Below, piece by piece: positions 48,122 to 57,048 of a stretch of DNA of 64,000 nt (the first letter of the stretch is position 1; every line of letters starts with the position of its first letter). Location of the stretch: NCBI GenBank assembly GCA_038040485.1, contig JBBPIE010000017.1, positions 62,001 to 126,000 on the forward strand, written 5' to 3'. The notes under the pieces were generated by a model. The model was not told where the DNA came from. It made no database searches and worked only from the letters and a program-made list of their open reading frames with translations. Origin of the DNA: Onstottus_B arcticum (GTDB taxonomy: Bacteria; Acidobacteriota; Blastocatellia; UBA7656). The position numbers and the translations under genes were made by a program.

Positions 48122-48467
48122 GTCGGTATACCTCCAGCATATCCTTGATGCCATTGCCAAAATCGATCGTTATCTTCTGGGCGCGGATGAAGCTACCTTT
48201 TCTCAGCAGGATTTGCTTCAGGACGGCGTTATCCGCCAAATAGAAATCATCGGGGAAGCCACAAAGCGATTGTCTCCTGAAATCCGGTCTGCCCAACCCC
48301 AGATCCCTTGGCAAGACATTTCCAGAATGCGAGATAAGCTGATCCACGATTATTTCGGCGTAGACATCGAGAAAGTGTGGCTGACCGCGAAGGATGATTT
48401 GCCCGTGCTGAAGACCGCCGTCACCACGCTGCTCGAGGCTCTGCCAAAACGCACCGAGAAGGAATAG
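48108..48467 (+). CDS. hepT: HepT-type HEPN RNase toxin
   Basis: 119 residues, all-helical HEPN domain. The motif RDKLIHDYF matches R-x4-H-x-Y, the catalytic and AMP-acceptor motif of HepT. IRQIEIIGEATKRLSPEI and VWLTAKDDLPVLKTAV are the other family helices. It is expected to cleave RNA when the MntA partner is lost. The frame is intact. It overlaps MntA by 14 bases, and 50 bases separate it from the convergent oxidoreductase gene. Confidence 0.9.
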   Translation: MKRDESVYLQHILDAIAKIDRYLLGADEATFSQQDLLQDGVIRQIEIIGEATKRLSPEIRSAQPQIPWQDISRMRDKLIHDYFGVDIEKVWLTAKDDLPVLKTAVTTLLEALPKRTEKE

Positions 48468-48516
48468 ACGCGCCTTTGTGACTGCGTGGGCTTGCGTGCG
48501 AATCGTCGCCGCGGAT

Positions 48517-49908
48517 CTACTCGCCCGCGACGCGCATCGTGTCGGGGTTCCAACCAAAGACCCGGTTCTCGAAGTAGCTTCGATTTGTAAGCAGCGCCGG
48601 GCCTGCCGCTCGCAACCCAAACGCTGCGTCTTCGACTACCGGTTTGCGCGAACGCACCGAGTTGAAAAAGTTGGTGAAGTGGTCCAGCGAGTCACTGTAG
48701 CCCGGCGGCGGCAAGTATGTCTCCTCGCGCGACTCACGGATTTGCGATTTGTTCTCCGGGTACTTCGCGCGATAAGACTTGATGAACTCCTCCTGCACCG
48801 CCTTCGGAAATGTCTCGATGGTGTAGCCGGGCTCGGCGGGCCGCTGTTTGCGACTGACCGTGACGCCGTTCGATATCGTCATCACCGCGTCGCTTCCAAC
48901 GAAACGAAATCCAGAGCTTTCAAACTGGTTCGGCTCAACGCTGCCATCCGCAAAGTTGACTCTCAGAGCCAGATTGAAGGCCGCGCGCTCAGACGTCTTC
49001 TCGTAGTCGTAGAGCCCGAGCAACAAGTCCGGCACGTCGCGCCCATCGTTCCAATATCGAATGCCTCCCGTTGCAAGCACCCGCCCCGGACCGTTCGATC
49101 CGGTTATGAAGTGGATCCCCGAGAACAGGTGAATAAACAGATCGCCGCCAATGCCCGTGCCGTAGTCGCGATAGTTTCGCCAGCGGAACAATCGAATCGG
49201 CTCGAACGGCACTCGCGGCGCGTTGCCCAGGAACCGATCCCAGTCGATCGTCTGTGGCGAAGCGTCTGGCGGAATTGAATACTGCCACGCGGCGATGGGC
49301 GAGCGGCGATTGATCCACGCTTCGATGAGATTCAGGTCGCCGATTGCGCCAGACGCGAGCAACTCCTGCGCCTTCTTGTAGATGATTGAGCTGACGCGCT
49401 GGCTCCCAACTTGAAGTATCTTGCCCGTTTTTCGTTGAGCCTCAATCAGAGAGTGACCATCCTCGACCTTCTGGACGACGGGCTTTTCGCAATAGACGTC
49501 TTTGCCTGCGTTCAAGGCATCGATGGCGATCCGCGCGTGCCAGTGGTCGGGTGTTGCTACGATGACCGCGTCTACGTCCGGGCGCGCAAGCACTTCTCGA
49601 TAGTCGCGCGAAGTGAACAGGTGATTCCCCCAGACTTCCTTCGCGCGAATCAGCCGCCCGTCGTAGACGTCGGCGGCAGCGACCATCTCGACTCCGCGCA
49701 CTCGCAGCGCGGTGTTGGTGTCGCCGCTTCCCTGTCCGCCTACTCCGATGGTCGCGAGCCGTATCTTGTCATTGGCTGAGACCTGAAGCGGCTCGGGCGA
49801 GTCGAGCGTGTGTTCGCTGGCAAGCACGTGTGTCGAAACGCCCGTGACGAGCGCGCCCGCCGCGCTTAGCTTGATGAAGTTCCGTCGCGATGTCTTTGAG
49901 TTGCTCAT
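48517..49908 (-). CDS. Tat-exported Gfo/Idh/MocA family oxidoreductase
   Basis: 463 residues. A Tat signal (KTSRRNFIKLSAAGALVTGV) is followed by a Rossmann NAD(P) domain (IRLATIGVGGQGSGDTNTAL, with VDAVIVATPDHWHARIAIDA and VYCEKP) and the GFO_IDH_MocA C-terminal domain (GIGGDLFIHLFSGIHFITGS). Such enzymes carry out NAD(P)-dependent redox of sugars or glycoside breakdown in the periplasm with tightly bound cofactor. ATG 49908 matches the Tat N-terminus. Transcribed alone, converging on the HepT gene. Substrate unknown. Confidence 0.92.
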   Translation of the reverse strand: MSNSKTSRRNFIKLSAAGALVTGVSTHVLASEHTLDSPEPLQVSANDKIRLATIGVGGQGSGDTNTALRVRGVEMVAAADVYDGRLIRAKEVWGNHLFTSRDYREVLARPDVDAVIVATPDHWHARIAIDALNAGKDVYCEKPVVQKVEDGHSLIEAQRKTGKILQVGSQRVSSIIYKKAQELLASGAIGDLNLIEAWINRRSPIAAWQYSIPPDASPQTIDWDRFLGNAPRVPFEPIRLFRWRNYRDYGTGIGGDLFIHLFSGIHFITGSNGPGRVLATGGIRYWNDGRDVPDLLLGLYDYEKTSERAAFNLALRVNFADGSVEPNQFESSGFRFVGSDAVMTISNGVTVSRKQRPAEPGYTIETFPKAVQEEFIKSYRAKYPENKSQIRESREETYLPPPGYSDSLDHFTNFFNSVRSRKPVVEDAAFGLRAAGPALLTNRSYFENRVFGWNPDTMRVAGE

Positions 49909-50196
49909 CTTGATTCCTCCCGGCTTTCAGCGAGCAGTTATCCCACAGTCACTTTCAAACTTCAACTCGAACACGCGAGGTACGCAAGCGCTCAAGACCA
50001 CACCGGCAGTCGAGGTGCGTATTAGCATCGGTCACCGGGACAACCAGCGAAGACGCGAAGAACATCGCACGAAGGTCAGACGGATGAGTTCCTGTGGCAC
50101 GCACCTTGCGAACTAATACAACACTCAAGTCGGACTAGAAAGGTTAGTACGATAGGAAGCAGTTACACCAACTGCGCTAAGAGGAGGTGTGTAATA

Positions 50197-50727
50197 ATGG
50201 CATTCCAGAAGGGTAGAAGTTTCATAACAATACTTTTGGCCGTGGTGGTGCTCGGCGGCTGGTTCTCGGGCCAGAACGAAAAGACTAGCAAAGCGCCGGT
50301 CGCGCTTGCCCAGGCAAGTGCTCCGGCGGGCTCGACGGCGAATGGCGACGAGCAGGCGACAGGAGCACCCGAGGCATCGGTTGCTCCTGGTAACGAGTCG
50401 ACAGTAGCAGGCTCTAATTTCGAAGACGGCTACAGGGCAGGCTACCGTGACGCGCAGCGAGATTGCGCTGCGAGCAGTCAACCCGTTGCGCGCACGCGGT
50501 ACGCCACGCGGTCCCGCCCGCGCGTGCGAGTGGCTGGGGCTCGATACTACGCCGAACCTCGGCGCGGTCATTCGACCAGAGACATGATTTTGAGAATCGC
50601 AGCTCCCGCGGCGATCGGCGCCGGCATTGGCGCCATCGCTGGAGGTAAGAGGGGTGCCGGCGCGGGAGCGCTGATTGGCGGCGGCGGCGGCGCTCTTTAC
50701 CACCTGCTCAAACATCGCCGGGACTAA
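50197..50727 (+). CDS. Exported glycine-zipper protein
   Basis: 176 residues. N-terminal hydrophobic segment (SFITILLAVVVLGGWFSG), a disordered Ala/Gly/Glu-rich stretch, a short motif FEDGYRAGYRDAQRDC, a basic region (RYATRSRPRVRVAGARYYAE), and a C-terminal glycine zipper (AAPAAIGAGIGAIAGGKRGA then AGALIGGGGGALYHLLKHRR). Similar small proteins in Acidobacteriota are labelled YMGG-like or glycine-zipper and may insert in membranes. GAGGAGGT before ATG 50197 is strong. A terminator follows the stop. Confidence 0.85.
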   Translation: MAFQKGRSFITILLAVVVLGGWFSGQNEKTSKAPVALAQASAPAGSTANGDEQATGAPEASVAPGNESTVAGSNFEDGYRAGYRDAQRDCAASSQPVARTRYATRSRPRVRVAGARYYAEPRRGHSTRDMILRIAAPAAIGAGIGAIAGGKRGAGAGALIGGGGGALYHLLKHRRD

Positions 50728-50745
50728 CAAGAAGATCATCCGGAG

Positions 50746-50788
50746 AAAAACGCGAGGACTCTGCGGCGGTGCGGCGTTCTCGCGTTTT
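50746..50788 (+). terminator. Intrinsic terminator after the glycine-zipper gene
   Basis: AAAAACGCGAG (50746-50756) pairs with CTCGCGTTTT (50779-50788), with inner GC-rich pairing and a T-run at the end. It lies 19 bases after the stop codon. Confidence 0.7.
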
Positions 50789-50999
50789 CCCGTCCTAAGA
50801 CTCTGATTTCAACAGACACTCTGTTCTACCGCCTTCGGACACCTTCCGGGGATTTATTATTGACCTCGCGGTTCGCCGCCTTAATATGGGCCGCATTGGA
50901 TCGCTCCCAGGAGCCCCACGACTGTGCGCCCGACGATAGTTAGCACCCCCAGAGAAGCTTTAGTGATGCGGAACCTGTCACTAGTGTGCGCGAGGTTGA

Positions 51000-51554
51000 A
51001 TGGAAATCAAAGGCAGCATTCTCACGTCCCGGCTCGAATACGTAAAGCAACGCTTCGGCGAAAAGAGCGTTGAAGCCGTGCTCAGCAGCCTGCCCAATGG
51101 CGATCAGGTCGTCCTTCGCAAGACGATCAATCCCGCGGGCTGGTATCACTTTCAAACGGGCCAGCGTCTTGATGAAGCGATTGTTCAAGTGATCGGCCGC
51201 GGTGACGCAGGGTTGTTCGAAGAGATGGGGGCGTCTTCAGCGGAGCAAAGTCTAAGCGGCATCCAAAAGTTCTATCTTGATCCGGGCAACCCGCAAGGTT
51301 TCATGCTTCGCGCGCCGTTGATCTATCACGTCTACTACGACAAGGGATGGCGCGACTACCGGGCGACGGGCCCGACCTCGGGAGTGATGACGACTTTTCA
51401 GGCCGAAACGTATTCGGCGGAAGATTGCTTGACGGTGATCGGCTGGTACAAGCAAGCGCTTAGAATGTGCGGCGCCAAAGATGTGGAGATAGTCGAAGAC
51501 AGTTGCCGGGCAAGCGGCGGCGAGTTCTGCCGATATCTGGTGCGCTGGAAGTAA
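51000..51554 (+). CDS. DUF2378 / V4R-like protein
   Basis: 184 residues. EIKGSILTSRLEYVKQRFGE, then GWYHFQTGQRLDEAIVQVIG, matches the DUF2378 (TIGR02265) family in the N-terminal part. The C-terminus IVEDSCRASGGEFCRYLVRW has the Cys/Gly pattern of V4R and haem-NO-binding-related domains. These are thought to bind small ligands or hydrophobic signals, but no biochemical role is settled. The frame opens at a TTG or ATG near 51000 with no strong ribosome site; start uncertain by a few codons. It stands alone. Confidence 0.78.
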   Translation: MEIKGSILTSRLEYVKQRFGEKSVEAVLSSLPNGDQVVLRKTINPAGWYHFQTGQRLDEAIVQVIGRGDAGLFEEMGASSAEQSLSGIQKFYLDPGNPQGFMLRAPLIYHVYYDKGWRDYRATGPTSGVMTTFQAETYSAEDCLTVIGWYKQALRMCGAKDVEIVEDSCRASGGEFCRYLVRWK

Positions 51555-51609
51555 GCTCGGAGCCAACCCGCTCTCTTCAGCGTCTGTCGTCAATCGGACT
51601 GGTCTCGAC

Positions 51610-52353
51610 CTATCCGTAGGTCGGCTTCTGAGGCCAACCGGCGGGCGAGTCTTCAAAGTCCTGCTGCCGCCCATAGGGTGTCGTGTCGAGAAGAGTGTAC
51701 GCATTGGTGAGATTCTCGTTGCCTCGAGCATAACTCGAATAAGTGTGGAAGACTTCGTCATCGAGGCGGAAGAGGACGCTCAGGCCGTGCTCCTCACCCT
51801 CCATAAGAACCGGGCTGCCCTTCTTTGCCTCCATCTCAGCCTTGTTCCGATAGTTGTATTCGGCGGGCGCGACCTTCGGGTCAAGCGTCACGTGGAAGTC
51901 GTAGTTGAAGTCGCTGCCAAACGACGAAAACCACGCGATGCTCCATCCCTTTTCCGCTTTATAGGCCTCGAGTTTGGCTAGCGGGGCACGAGAAACCACC
52001 ACGAACGTCGTGTCGCATTTCTCTAGTAGCGACAGATCGCCCAGCGCGTTTACAAAGCCTGTGCAGCCGGTGCAGCCCTTGTCCCACGCCGGGTCAAACA
52101 TGAAGTGATAGACGATGAGTTGGCGGCGGCCATCGAAGAGGGCTTTCAAATTCTGCTTGCCATTCGGGCCGTCGAAAACGTAATCCTTTTCGATCTTTAC
52201 CATTGGAAGCCGGCGCCGGTCGGCATTCACGCGGTCGTGGTGCTTTGTGAGCTCCTTTTCATCCGCCAGAAGTTTCTTCCGCTCGGCGAGCCACTGGTCT
52301 CGCGAAACGATTGGAGGATGTGGGATTGTGCTTTTTGTCATTGTGCTTGTCAT
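51610..52353 (-). CDS. DUF899 family (thioredoxin-like) protein
   Basis: 247 residues. QWLAERKKLLADEKELTKHH, RRRLPMVKIEKDYVFDGPNG, LIVYHFMFDPAWDKGCTGCT (holding a CxxC) and TFVVVSRAPLAKLEAYKAEK are the signature of DUF899, a thioredoxin-fold family without the usual WCGPC. HTYSSYARGNENLTNAYTLL is near the C-terminus. Function unproven; often next to small stress-type enzymes. AAGGAG before ATG 52353 fixes the start. Divergent from the YciI gene. Confidence 0.9.
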   Translation of the reverse strand: MTSTMTKSTIPHPPIVSRDQWLAERKKLLADEKELTKHHDRVNADRRRLPMVKIEKDYVFDGPNGKQNLKALFDGRRQLIVYHFMFDPAWDKGCTGCTGFVNALGDLSLLEKCDTTFVVVSRAPLAKLEAYKAEKGWSIAWFSSFGSDFNYDFHVTLDPKVAPAEYNYRNKAEMEAKKGSPVLMEGEEHGLSVLFRLDDEVFHTYSSYARGNENLTNAYTLLDTTPYGRQQDFEDSPAGWPQKPTYG

Positions 52354-52808
52354 CGATCGTCTCTCCTTTGATACCGTTCATCGCTCCGGTGGTGCGGAAA
52401 ATGCGTCAGCTACTTTCCAATTGCGGGTCCTTCTGCCCAGTAGCTTTCTTCCTTAAACCTATGCAGTTTCATTCCACCACGGCCCTACGTGCACCGATCG
52501 GCAAACTGCTATAGCATACGCGAGGCGTTTAACCCTTGGCGGTGCAATATTGCACCAAGGTACAAGGTTTCATCGACTCGGCGGTTGACGCGGGCGGCTA
52601 AGGCAAGCGATCGAACGCCGGACCATTGCGACCGCGAGACGCAGAAAGTCCGGGCATGTGCCGGACTTAACAAGTACTTCCAAAAGAAAGACACTGATTC
52701 TGTCGATCTTGCCGACCCTCGTTCGATGTACCAGTAGAGCCAGGGTTCAGCCGGTCGAGACCGGCGACGAGCCAGGGACTAATTCTGAACTAGAAGGAGA
52801 TATTAGAA
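52354..52808. other. Divergent intergenic region with palindrome
   Basis: A perfect 16-base palindrome, GGTGCAATATTGCACC (52541-52556), framed by CCTTGG and AAGG, lies midway between the divergent DUF899 and YciI genes. It could be an operator for a dimeric repressor or a hairpin. An open frame of about 80 codons crosses it but has no family resemblance and is not called. Confidence 0.45.
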
Positions 52809-53246
52809 ATGCGAGTCATGGTCATCATCAAAGCTAACAAAGAATCAGAGGCGGGAATTATGCCGGACGAGAAGTTCTTCGGTGAAATGATGAAGTACAA
52901 CGAAGAGTTGGTGAACGCCGGGGTGATGCTTGGGGGGGACGGGTTGCACCCGAGCTCCAGGGGCAAGCGGGTCAAGTTCTCGCAGGGAGCGGCTCCGATC
53001 GTTCTCGACGGGCCGTTCGCCGAAACAAAAGAGCTGATCGCGGGTTTCTGGCTGTGGAAGGTGAATTCATTGGACGAAGCCGTCGAGTGGATCAAGCGCT
53101 GCCCGAGCCCGGAAAACTCAACGGAGGGTGAGATGGAGATTCGCCAGATCTTCGACATGGAGGACTTTGGCGACACGATCACTCCCGAGCTCAGGGAGCA
53201 GGAGGAACGTCTGCGCGCGCAGATGGAGACACAGACGAAGTCCTGA
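52809..53246 (+). CDS. YciI-like (YCII/DGPF) protein
   Basis: 145 residues. VMVIIKANKESEAGIMPDEK, then GGDGLHPSSRGKRVKFSQ, DGPFAETKELIAGFWLWKVN and SLDEAVEWIKRCPSP are the YCII/DGPF signature, including the DGPF-x-E. These small ferredoxin-fold proteins are common beside ECF sigma factors; enzymatic role uncertain. AAGGAG before ATG 52809. 26 bases separate it from the next gene, so co-transcription is likely. Confidence 0.9.
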   Translation: MRVMVIIKANKESEAGIMPDEKFFGEMMKYNEELVNAGVMLGGDGLHPSSRGKRVKFSQGAAPIVLDGPFAETKELIAGFWLWKVNSLDEAVEWIKRCPSPENSTEGEMEIRQIFDMEDFGDTITPELREQEERLRAQMETQTKS

Positions 53247-53272
53247 CGAGACGAGCGAAAGGGGAGACACGC

Positions 53273-54172
53273 ATGCCGCCCAGGAAGAAGAGCGGTCCCG
53301 TCGCCAAGGCCAGCAGGAAGAAACCACAGACGGTGAGTTCGCGCGGCCGACCGAAAGCGTTAGCAGGCACCAACACCAAGCCGGCAAAGACGGGAGCGAA
53401 GCCCGTGAACTCGCACGTCCAATCGAGAGCATCGGCAGGCGCCAAAGCCAAGCCAACAAAGAAGGGGCTGCAGCCTTCGCTCGAAGATCAGGTTCAAGCG
53501 GTGCTCAAGTCGCTCGAGCGCCTCGCTGAGAAACGCGTCCTCGCGGACATGTTCGATCGATACAACATCCGCCCGAGCAAAGCGTTTGGTGTGTCGATGA
53601 CCAACATACAGAAAGTTGCCAAACCGCTCGGGTGGAATCATGAACTCGCGGCGGCGCTCTGGGAGACTGGCTGGTACGAAGCGCGAATGGCGACCTCGTT
53701 TATCGATGATCCAGCGCTTGTCACAGCGGCGCAGATGGACCGATGGTGCCGGGACTTCGACAACTGGGGCATCGTCGACACTCTGTGCTTCAACCTCTTC
53801 GACCGCACGCCGCACGCCTGGCGCAAAGTCACGCAATGGGCCAATCAGGAAGCCGAGTTCGTCAAGCGCGCCGGCTTTGCGCTGCTGTGGTCACTTACAG
53901 TGCATGACAAGCTCGCCGCTGACGAGCCGTTTCTACAGGGCCTGGAGTTCATAGAGCGCGCCGCTGATGACGAGAGGCACTTCGTCAAGAAAGCGGTGAA
54001 CATGGCTTTGCGAGCGATCGGAAAACGCAACGCCGCGCTCAACGCCGCGGCGGTGAAGGTAGCCCGGCGCCTAGCGGAGTCACCAAATGCTTCGGCGCGA
54101 TGGGTAGGCAAGGACGCACTCAGAGAGCTGACGAGTCCGGGAGTTACCCGGCGGCTGACAGCGCGCCATTAA
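53273..54172 (+). CDS. DNA alkylation repair (AlkD-like HEAT repeat) protein
   Basis: 299 residues. The first about 65 residues are Lys/Ala/Pro-rich and likely bind DNA non-specifically (KKSGPVAKASRKKPQ, AKPTKKG). The rest is a HEAT-like helical solenoid with FGVSMTNIQKVAKPLGWNHE, ALWETGWYEARMATSFIDDP, MDRWCRDFDNWGIVDTLCFN and RHFVKKAVNMALRAIGKRNA, matching AlkC/AlkD glycosylases that remove N3/N7-alkylated bases. WxxDFDNWGIVD is the expected DNA-contact segment. Follows the YciI gene by 26 bases, with GGGGAG before ATG 53273. Confidence 0.92.
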   Translation: MPPRKKSGPVAKASRKKPQTVSSRGRPKALAGTNTKPAKTGAKPVNSHVQSRASAGAKAKPTKKGLQPSLEDQVQAVLKSLERLAEKRVLADMFDRYNIRPSKAFGVSMTNIQKVAKPLGWNHELAAALWETGWYEARMATSFIDDPALVTAAQMDRWCRDFDNWGIVDTLCFNLFDRTPHAWRKVTQWANQEAEFVKRAGFALLWSLTVHDKLAADEPFLQGLEFIERAADDERHFVKKAVNMALRAIGKRNAALNAAAVKVARRLAESPNASARWVGKDALRELTSPGVTRRLTARH

Positions 54173-54701
54173 CTCGCAGCTCCCCACTTAAGCTGACCGC
54201 GTAGCTGTCTCCTCACTCCGCCAGGAGTGATATGTTTATAGACGATCGACGAAGGTAGTTTCTCACTCCGTCAGGAGTGATATGTCCTCTCGCGAGGCAA
54301 ATGGATCCAACGCAAATGACTTCTCGGCTAACGGACTGCGACATTCAACTCCTAAAGGAGTTGGAGTCACAGTCGCCTCCATTCTATAAACATACAACTC
54401 CTGGTGGAGTTGCGTGATTGGCTCAACGCCAACTAGGGGCGATGCTCCTTAACCTCAGAAATCCAGCCGTCCTATTGCGAAGTCGAACCGCAGGTGATGC
54501 CCGCTTCCCGTTAACCTCGATAGAAATTTTCAATTCCCAATCCAGCTTCGGTGCCCGGACGTAAGGAGGCGGCTACTTCAGTCGTGAGATGAGGTCTAAT
54601 GTGGGCCAAGTCCCAAAACAGGAACGGCTAGACCCGGCCGCGTGCACCAGGTAGCATGTCGAGTCCTGACCAACTCTGCGACGCGCGCTCACAGCCGCGA
54701 T
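54173..54701. other. Intergenic region with four palindromic repeats
   Basis: Holds the repeat cluster at 54213-54412; the remaining bases show no gene. The right end leads to the nuclease-ATPase start, which lacks a good ribosome site. Confidence 0.6.
54213..54412. repeat. Palindromic intergenic repeats (ACTCC-N-GGAGT type), two inverted pairs
   Basis: Four units: 54213-54241 and 54273-54296 (TCACTCCGYCAGGAGTGA followed by TATGTT or TATGTC) and, in reverse orientation, 54338-54364 and 54380-54412 (AACTCCTAAAGGAGTT and AACTCCTGGTGGAGTT preceded by ACAT or CATA). Two also share an outer TTTATAGA/TCTATAAA segment. It resembles REP/BIME elements but is a different family from the REP array at 32066. 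Confidence 0.8.
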
Positions 54702-56681
54702 ATGAAGCGAGAATACTACAAAGACTCAATCGCGGGTTTTCGAGCTGCCTCTTCTGATGAGATTCTTGGCAAACTCGTAAGAGGCAGCGCGTTCCCTGTC
54801 GAACAACCTCAACGCGACGCATGGTTGGAAGAAATGAAGATCCTCCGTCAGGTCCTTTCCAACCACAATGGTCAGATCTATTTCGAGTACGCAATCCCGC
54901 GCATGGGTAAACGCATCGATGTCGTTCTTCTTATTGGCCCGGTAATCTTTGTTCTGGAATTCAAGGTTGGGGAAAGAGAGTTCACATTGTCCGCGCTCGA
55001 TCAGGTATGTGACTACGCGCTCGACTTGAAGAACTTTCACGAATCCAGCCGCGATTATCTTATTGCGCCGGTTCTCATCGCCACTGGTGCACGACAGGCC
55101 GCCCCAATCGTTAGCTCAACAACGCAAAACGACATGCTGCTCTCCCCGATCAAATGCAACGTCGATTTGTTGAGGAAGGTGATAGAAGAGGTTCTCTTCT
55201 TCGCTGAGAGTGAGGCAGAGATTGACGCCGAAGCATGGGAGCGCGGCCGATATTGCCCAACGCCAACAATCATCGAGGCAGCCCTCGCCCTCTACAAAGG
55301 CCATTCAGTCACGGACATCTCGCGCAACGACGCGACAGCAATCAATCTGGGCCTTACTTCAGACGCGATTTCCGACATCATCCGTGCGTCGAAGGAAGGC
55401 GCTTTCAAATCGATCTGCTTCGTGACCGGAGTGCCCGGAGCCGGCAAAACGTTGGTAGGTCTAAACACCGCAACAAAACATCACGACAAGTCAGATGGTC
55501 TTTACAGCGTTTTTCTTTCGGGTAACGCCCCGCTTGTGGCGATCCTCCGCGAGGCGCTGGCACGTGACAATGTTCAAAGCGAGAAAGAGCAGGGGCGAAA
55601 GATAAGGAAAGGCGAGGCCCGCAGCAAAGTTAGCGCGTTTATTCAAAACATTCACCACTTCCGCGATGAGTGTCTCATCGACCTAGACCGGCCACCGATT
55701 GAACACGTTGCGCTGTTTGACGAGGCGCAGCGCGCCTGGAACCAGGCGCAGACAGCTGCCTTCATGCTTCGTAAGAAAAACACTCCTAACTTTAACCAGT
55801 CTGAACCAGAGTTTCTGATCTCCTGTCTCGATCGCCACTTGGACTGGGCGGTGATTGTGTGCCTGGTGGGTGGTGGGCAGGAAATCAATACGGGAGAGGC
55901 TGGCATCAGTGAATGGGTTGGGTCTTTGAATCGGTCGTTTCCGGATTGGCGCATATACATCTCGTCTCGGCTTACCGACAGCGAGTATGGTGCTGGACAG
56001 GTTTTGAAGGACCTAAGCCGGCGTTCGCATGTAACTATCAATGATGCCCTGCATCTCTCGGTATCGATGCGTTCCTTCCGAGCTGAGAATGTGTCGCAGT
56101 TGGTGAAACAGCTACTGGACCTGGATGCGCGGAGCGCCCGACACACTCTAGAAAGTCTCAGAAAGAAGTATCCGATTGTGATCACGCGCGATCTCTCGAA
56201 GGCAAAGCAATGGTTAAAGAGCCAGGCACGTGGCTCAGAGCGTTACGGGATCGTCGTTTCATCACAAGCGGAACGCCTCAAACCGCACGCGATCGATGTG
56301 AAGTCTCCGATGGACCCGATCCATTGGTTTCTCGATGGAAAGCAAGATGTGCGGTCCTCATACTACCTTGAAGACGTGGCCACCGAATTTGATGTGCAAG
56401 GGCTTGAGCTTGATTGGGCCTGCGTCACCTGGGATGCGGACTTCCGACACGATCAGGAAGGTTGGCAACACTGGTCCTTCACCGGCGACCGCTGGAATCA
56501 CATCCGAAAGGCCGAACGACAAATCTACCTTAAGAACGCATATCGAGTTCTCTTAACCCGCGCCAGGCAAGGAATGGTGATAGTCGTCCCTCCTGGTGAC
56601 TCCGATGATCCAACGCGCAACCCTGACTTTTACGATCCTACCTTTGACTATTTGAACGAGATCGGGTTCAGCAATATCTAG
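54702..56681 (+). CDS. DUF2075 ATPase with N-terminal PD-(D/E)XK nuclease-like domain
   Basis: 659 residues. The N-terminal part has IYFEYAIPRMGKRIDVVLLI and FVLEFKVGE, i.e. E62, D73, E86-x-K88, the pattern of a PD-(D/E)XK nuclease. The DUF2075 ATPase follows with Walker A GVPGAGKT (243-250), Walker B HVALFDEAQRAW (D340-E341), a sensor region (LDWAVIVCLVGGGQEINTGE) and helicase-like motifs near the end (YLEDVATEFDVQGLELDWAC, NAYRVLLTRARQGMVIVVPP). This combination suits SF1-type nuclease-helicases found among phage-defence genes. ATG 54702 lacks a strong ribosome site. It is followed by a broken antitoxin/toxin pair, typical of a defence or mobile island. Confidence 0.87.
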   Translation: MKREYYKDSIAGFRAASSDEILGKLVRGSAFPVEQPQRDAWLEEMKILRQVLSNHNGQIYFEYAIPRMGKRIDVVLLIGPVIFVLEFKVGEREFTLSALDQVCDYALDLKNFHESSRDYLIAPVLIATGARQAAPIVSSTTQNDMLLSPIKCNVDLLRKVIEEVLFFAESEAEIDAEAWERGRYCPTPTIIEAALALYKGHSVTDISRNDATAINLGLTSDAISDIIRASKEGAFKSICFVTGVPGAGKTLVGLNTATKHHDKSDGLYSVFLSGNAPLVAILREALARDNVQSEKEQGRKIRKGEARSKVSAFIQNIHHFRDECLIDLDRPPIEHVALFDEAQRAWNQAQTAAFMLRKKNTPNFNQSEPEFLISCLDRHLDWAVIVCLVGGGQEINTGEAGISEWVGSLNRSFPDWRIYISSRLTDSEYGAGQVLKDLSRRSHVTINDALHLSVSMRSFRAENVSQLVKQLLDLDARSARHTLESLRKKYPIVITRDLSKAKQWLKSQARGSERYGIVVSSQAERLKPHAIDVKSPMDPIHWFLDGKQDVRSSYYLEDVATEFDVQGLELDWACVTWDADFRHDQEGWQHWSFTGDRWNHIRKAERQIYLKNAYRVLLTRARQGMVIVVPPGDSDDPTRNPDFYDPTFDYLNEIGFSNI

Positions 56682-56793
56682 GATCAATTTGGAAAGAAGC
56701 TGCGGAGGCGACGCGAGATCTTCCAAAGTTCAGCACGGCATGTTGATCAACCAGCGCTACGGCCTTACACTTGGGCCAACTAAGGAGCAGCTA

Positions 56794-57048
56794 ATGGGCG
56801 TGACCCTGACCATTCCAGAATCTATCTTCGAGCGAAGCGGCGGCGAAATCGCCCGCGAGCTGCTGGAGACAGCCGTGCTCGAAGCTTTTCGCGCTAACGC
56901 CATTAGCCTCGGCCGGCTGGCAGAGATACTGGATTTGACCATCGACGAAGCGAACGGATTTCTCAAGACTCGCAACGTGCATTCTAGAATGGACGCCGCT
57001 GATATTGAGGAAGGCCGAGCGACGTTAGTATCTGTTATCGGCCAATGA
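56794..57048 (+). CDS. UPF0175 family antitoxin
   Basis: 84 residues. VTLTIPESIFERSGGEIARE, then LLETAVLEAFRANAISLGRL and AEILDLTIDEANGFLKTR, matches UPF0175 (small HTH-like antitoxins usually next to PIN-domain toxins of the DUF3368 type). AAGGAG eight bases before ATG 56794 gives the start; a longer opening to 56689 is not needed. Its stop overlaps the PIN start (ATGA). The toxin gene that follows is truncated, so the antitoxin may be an orphan. Confidence 0.88.
   Translation: MGVTLTIPESIFERSGGEIARELLETAVLEAFRANAISLGRLAEILDLTIDEANGFLKTRNVHSRMDAADIEEGRATLVSVIGQ

Noticed and set aside
52489..52737. 82-codon open frame
   Set aside because: Crosses a perfect palindrome, has no ribosome site and no recognisable sequence.
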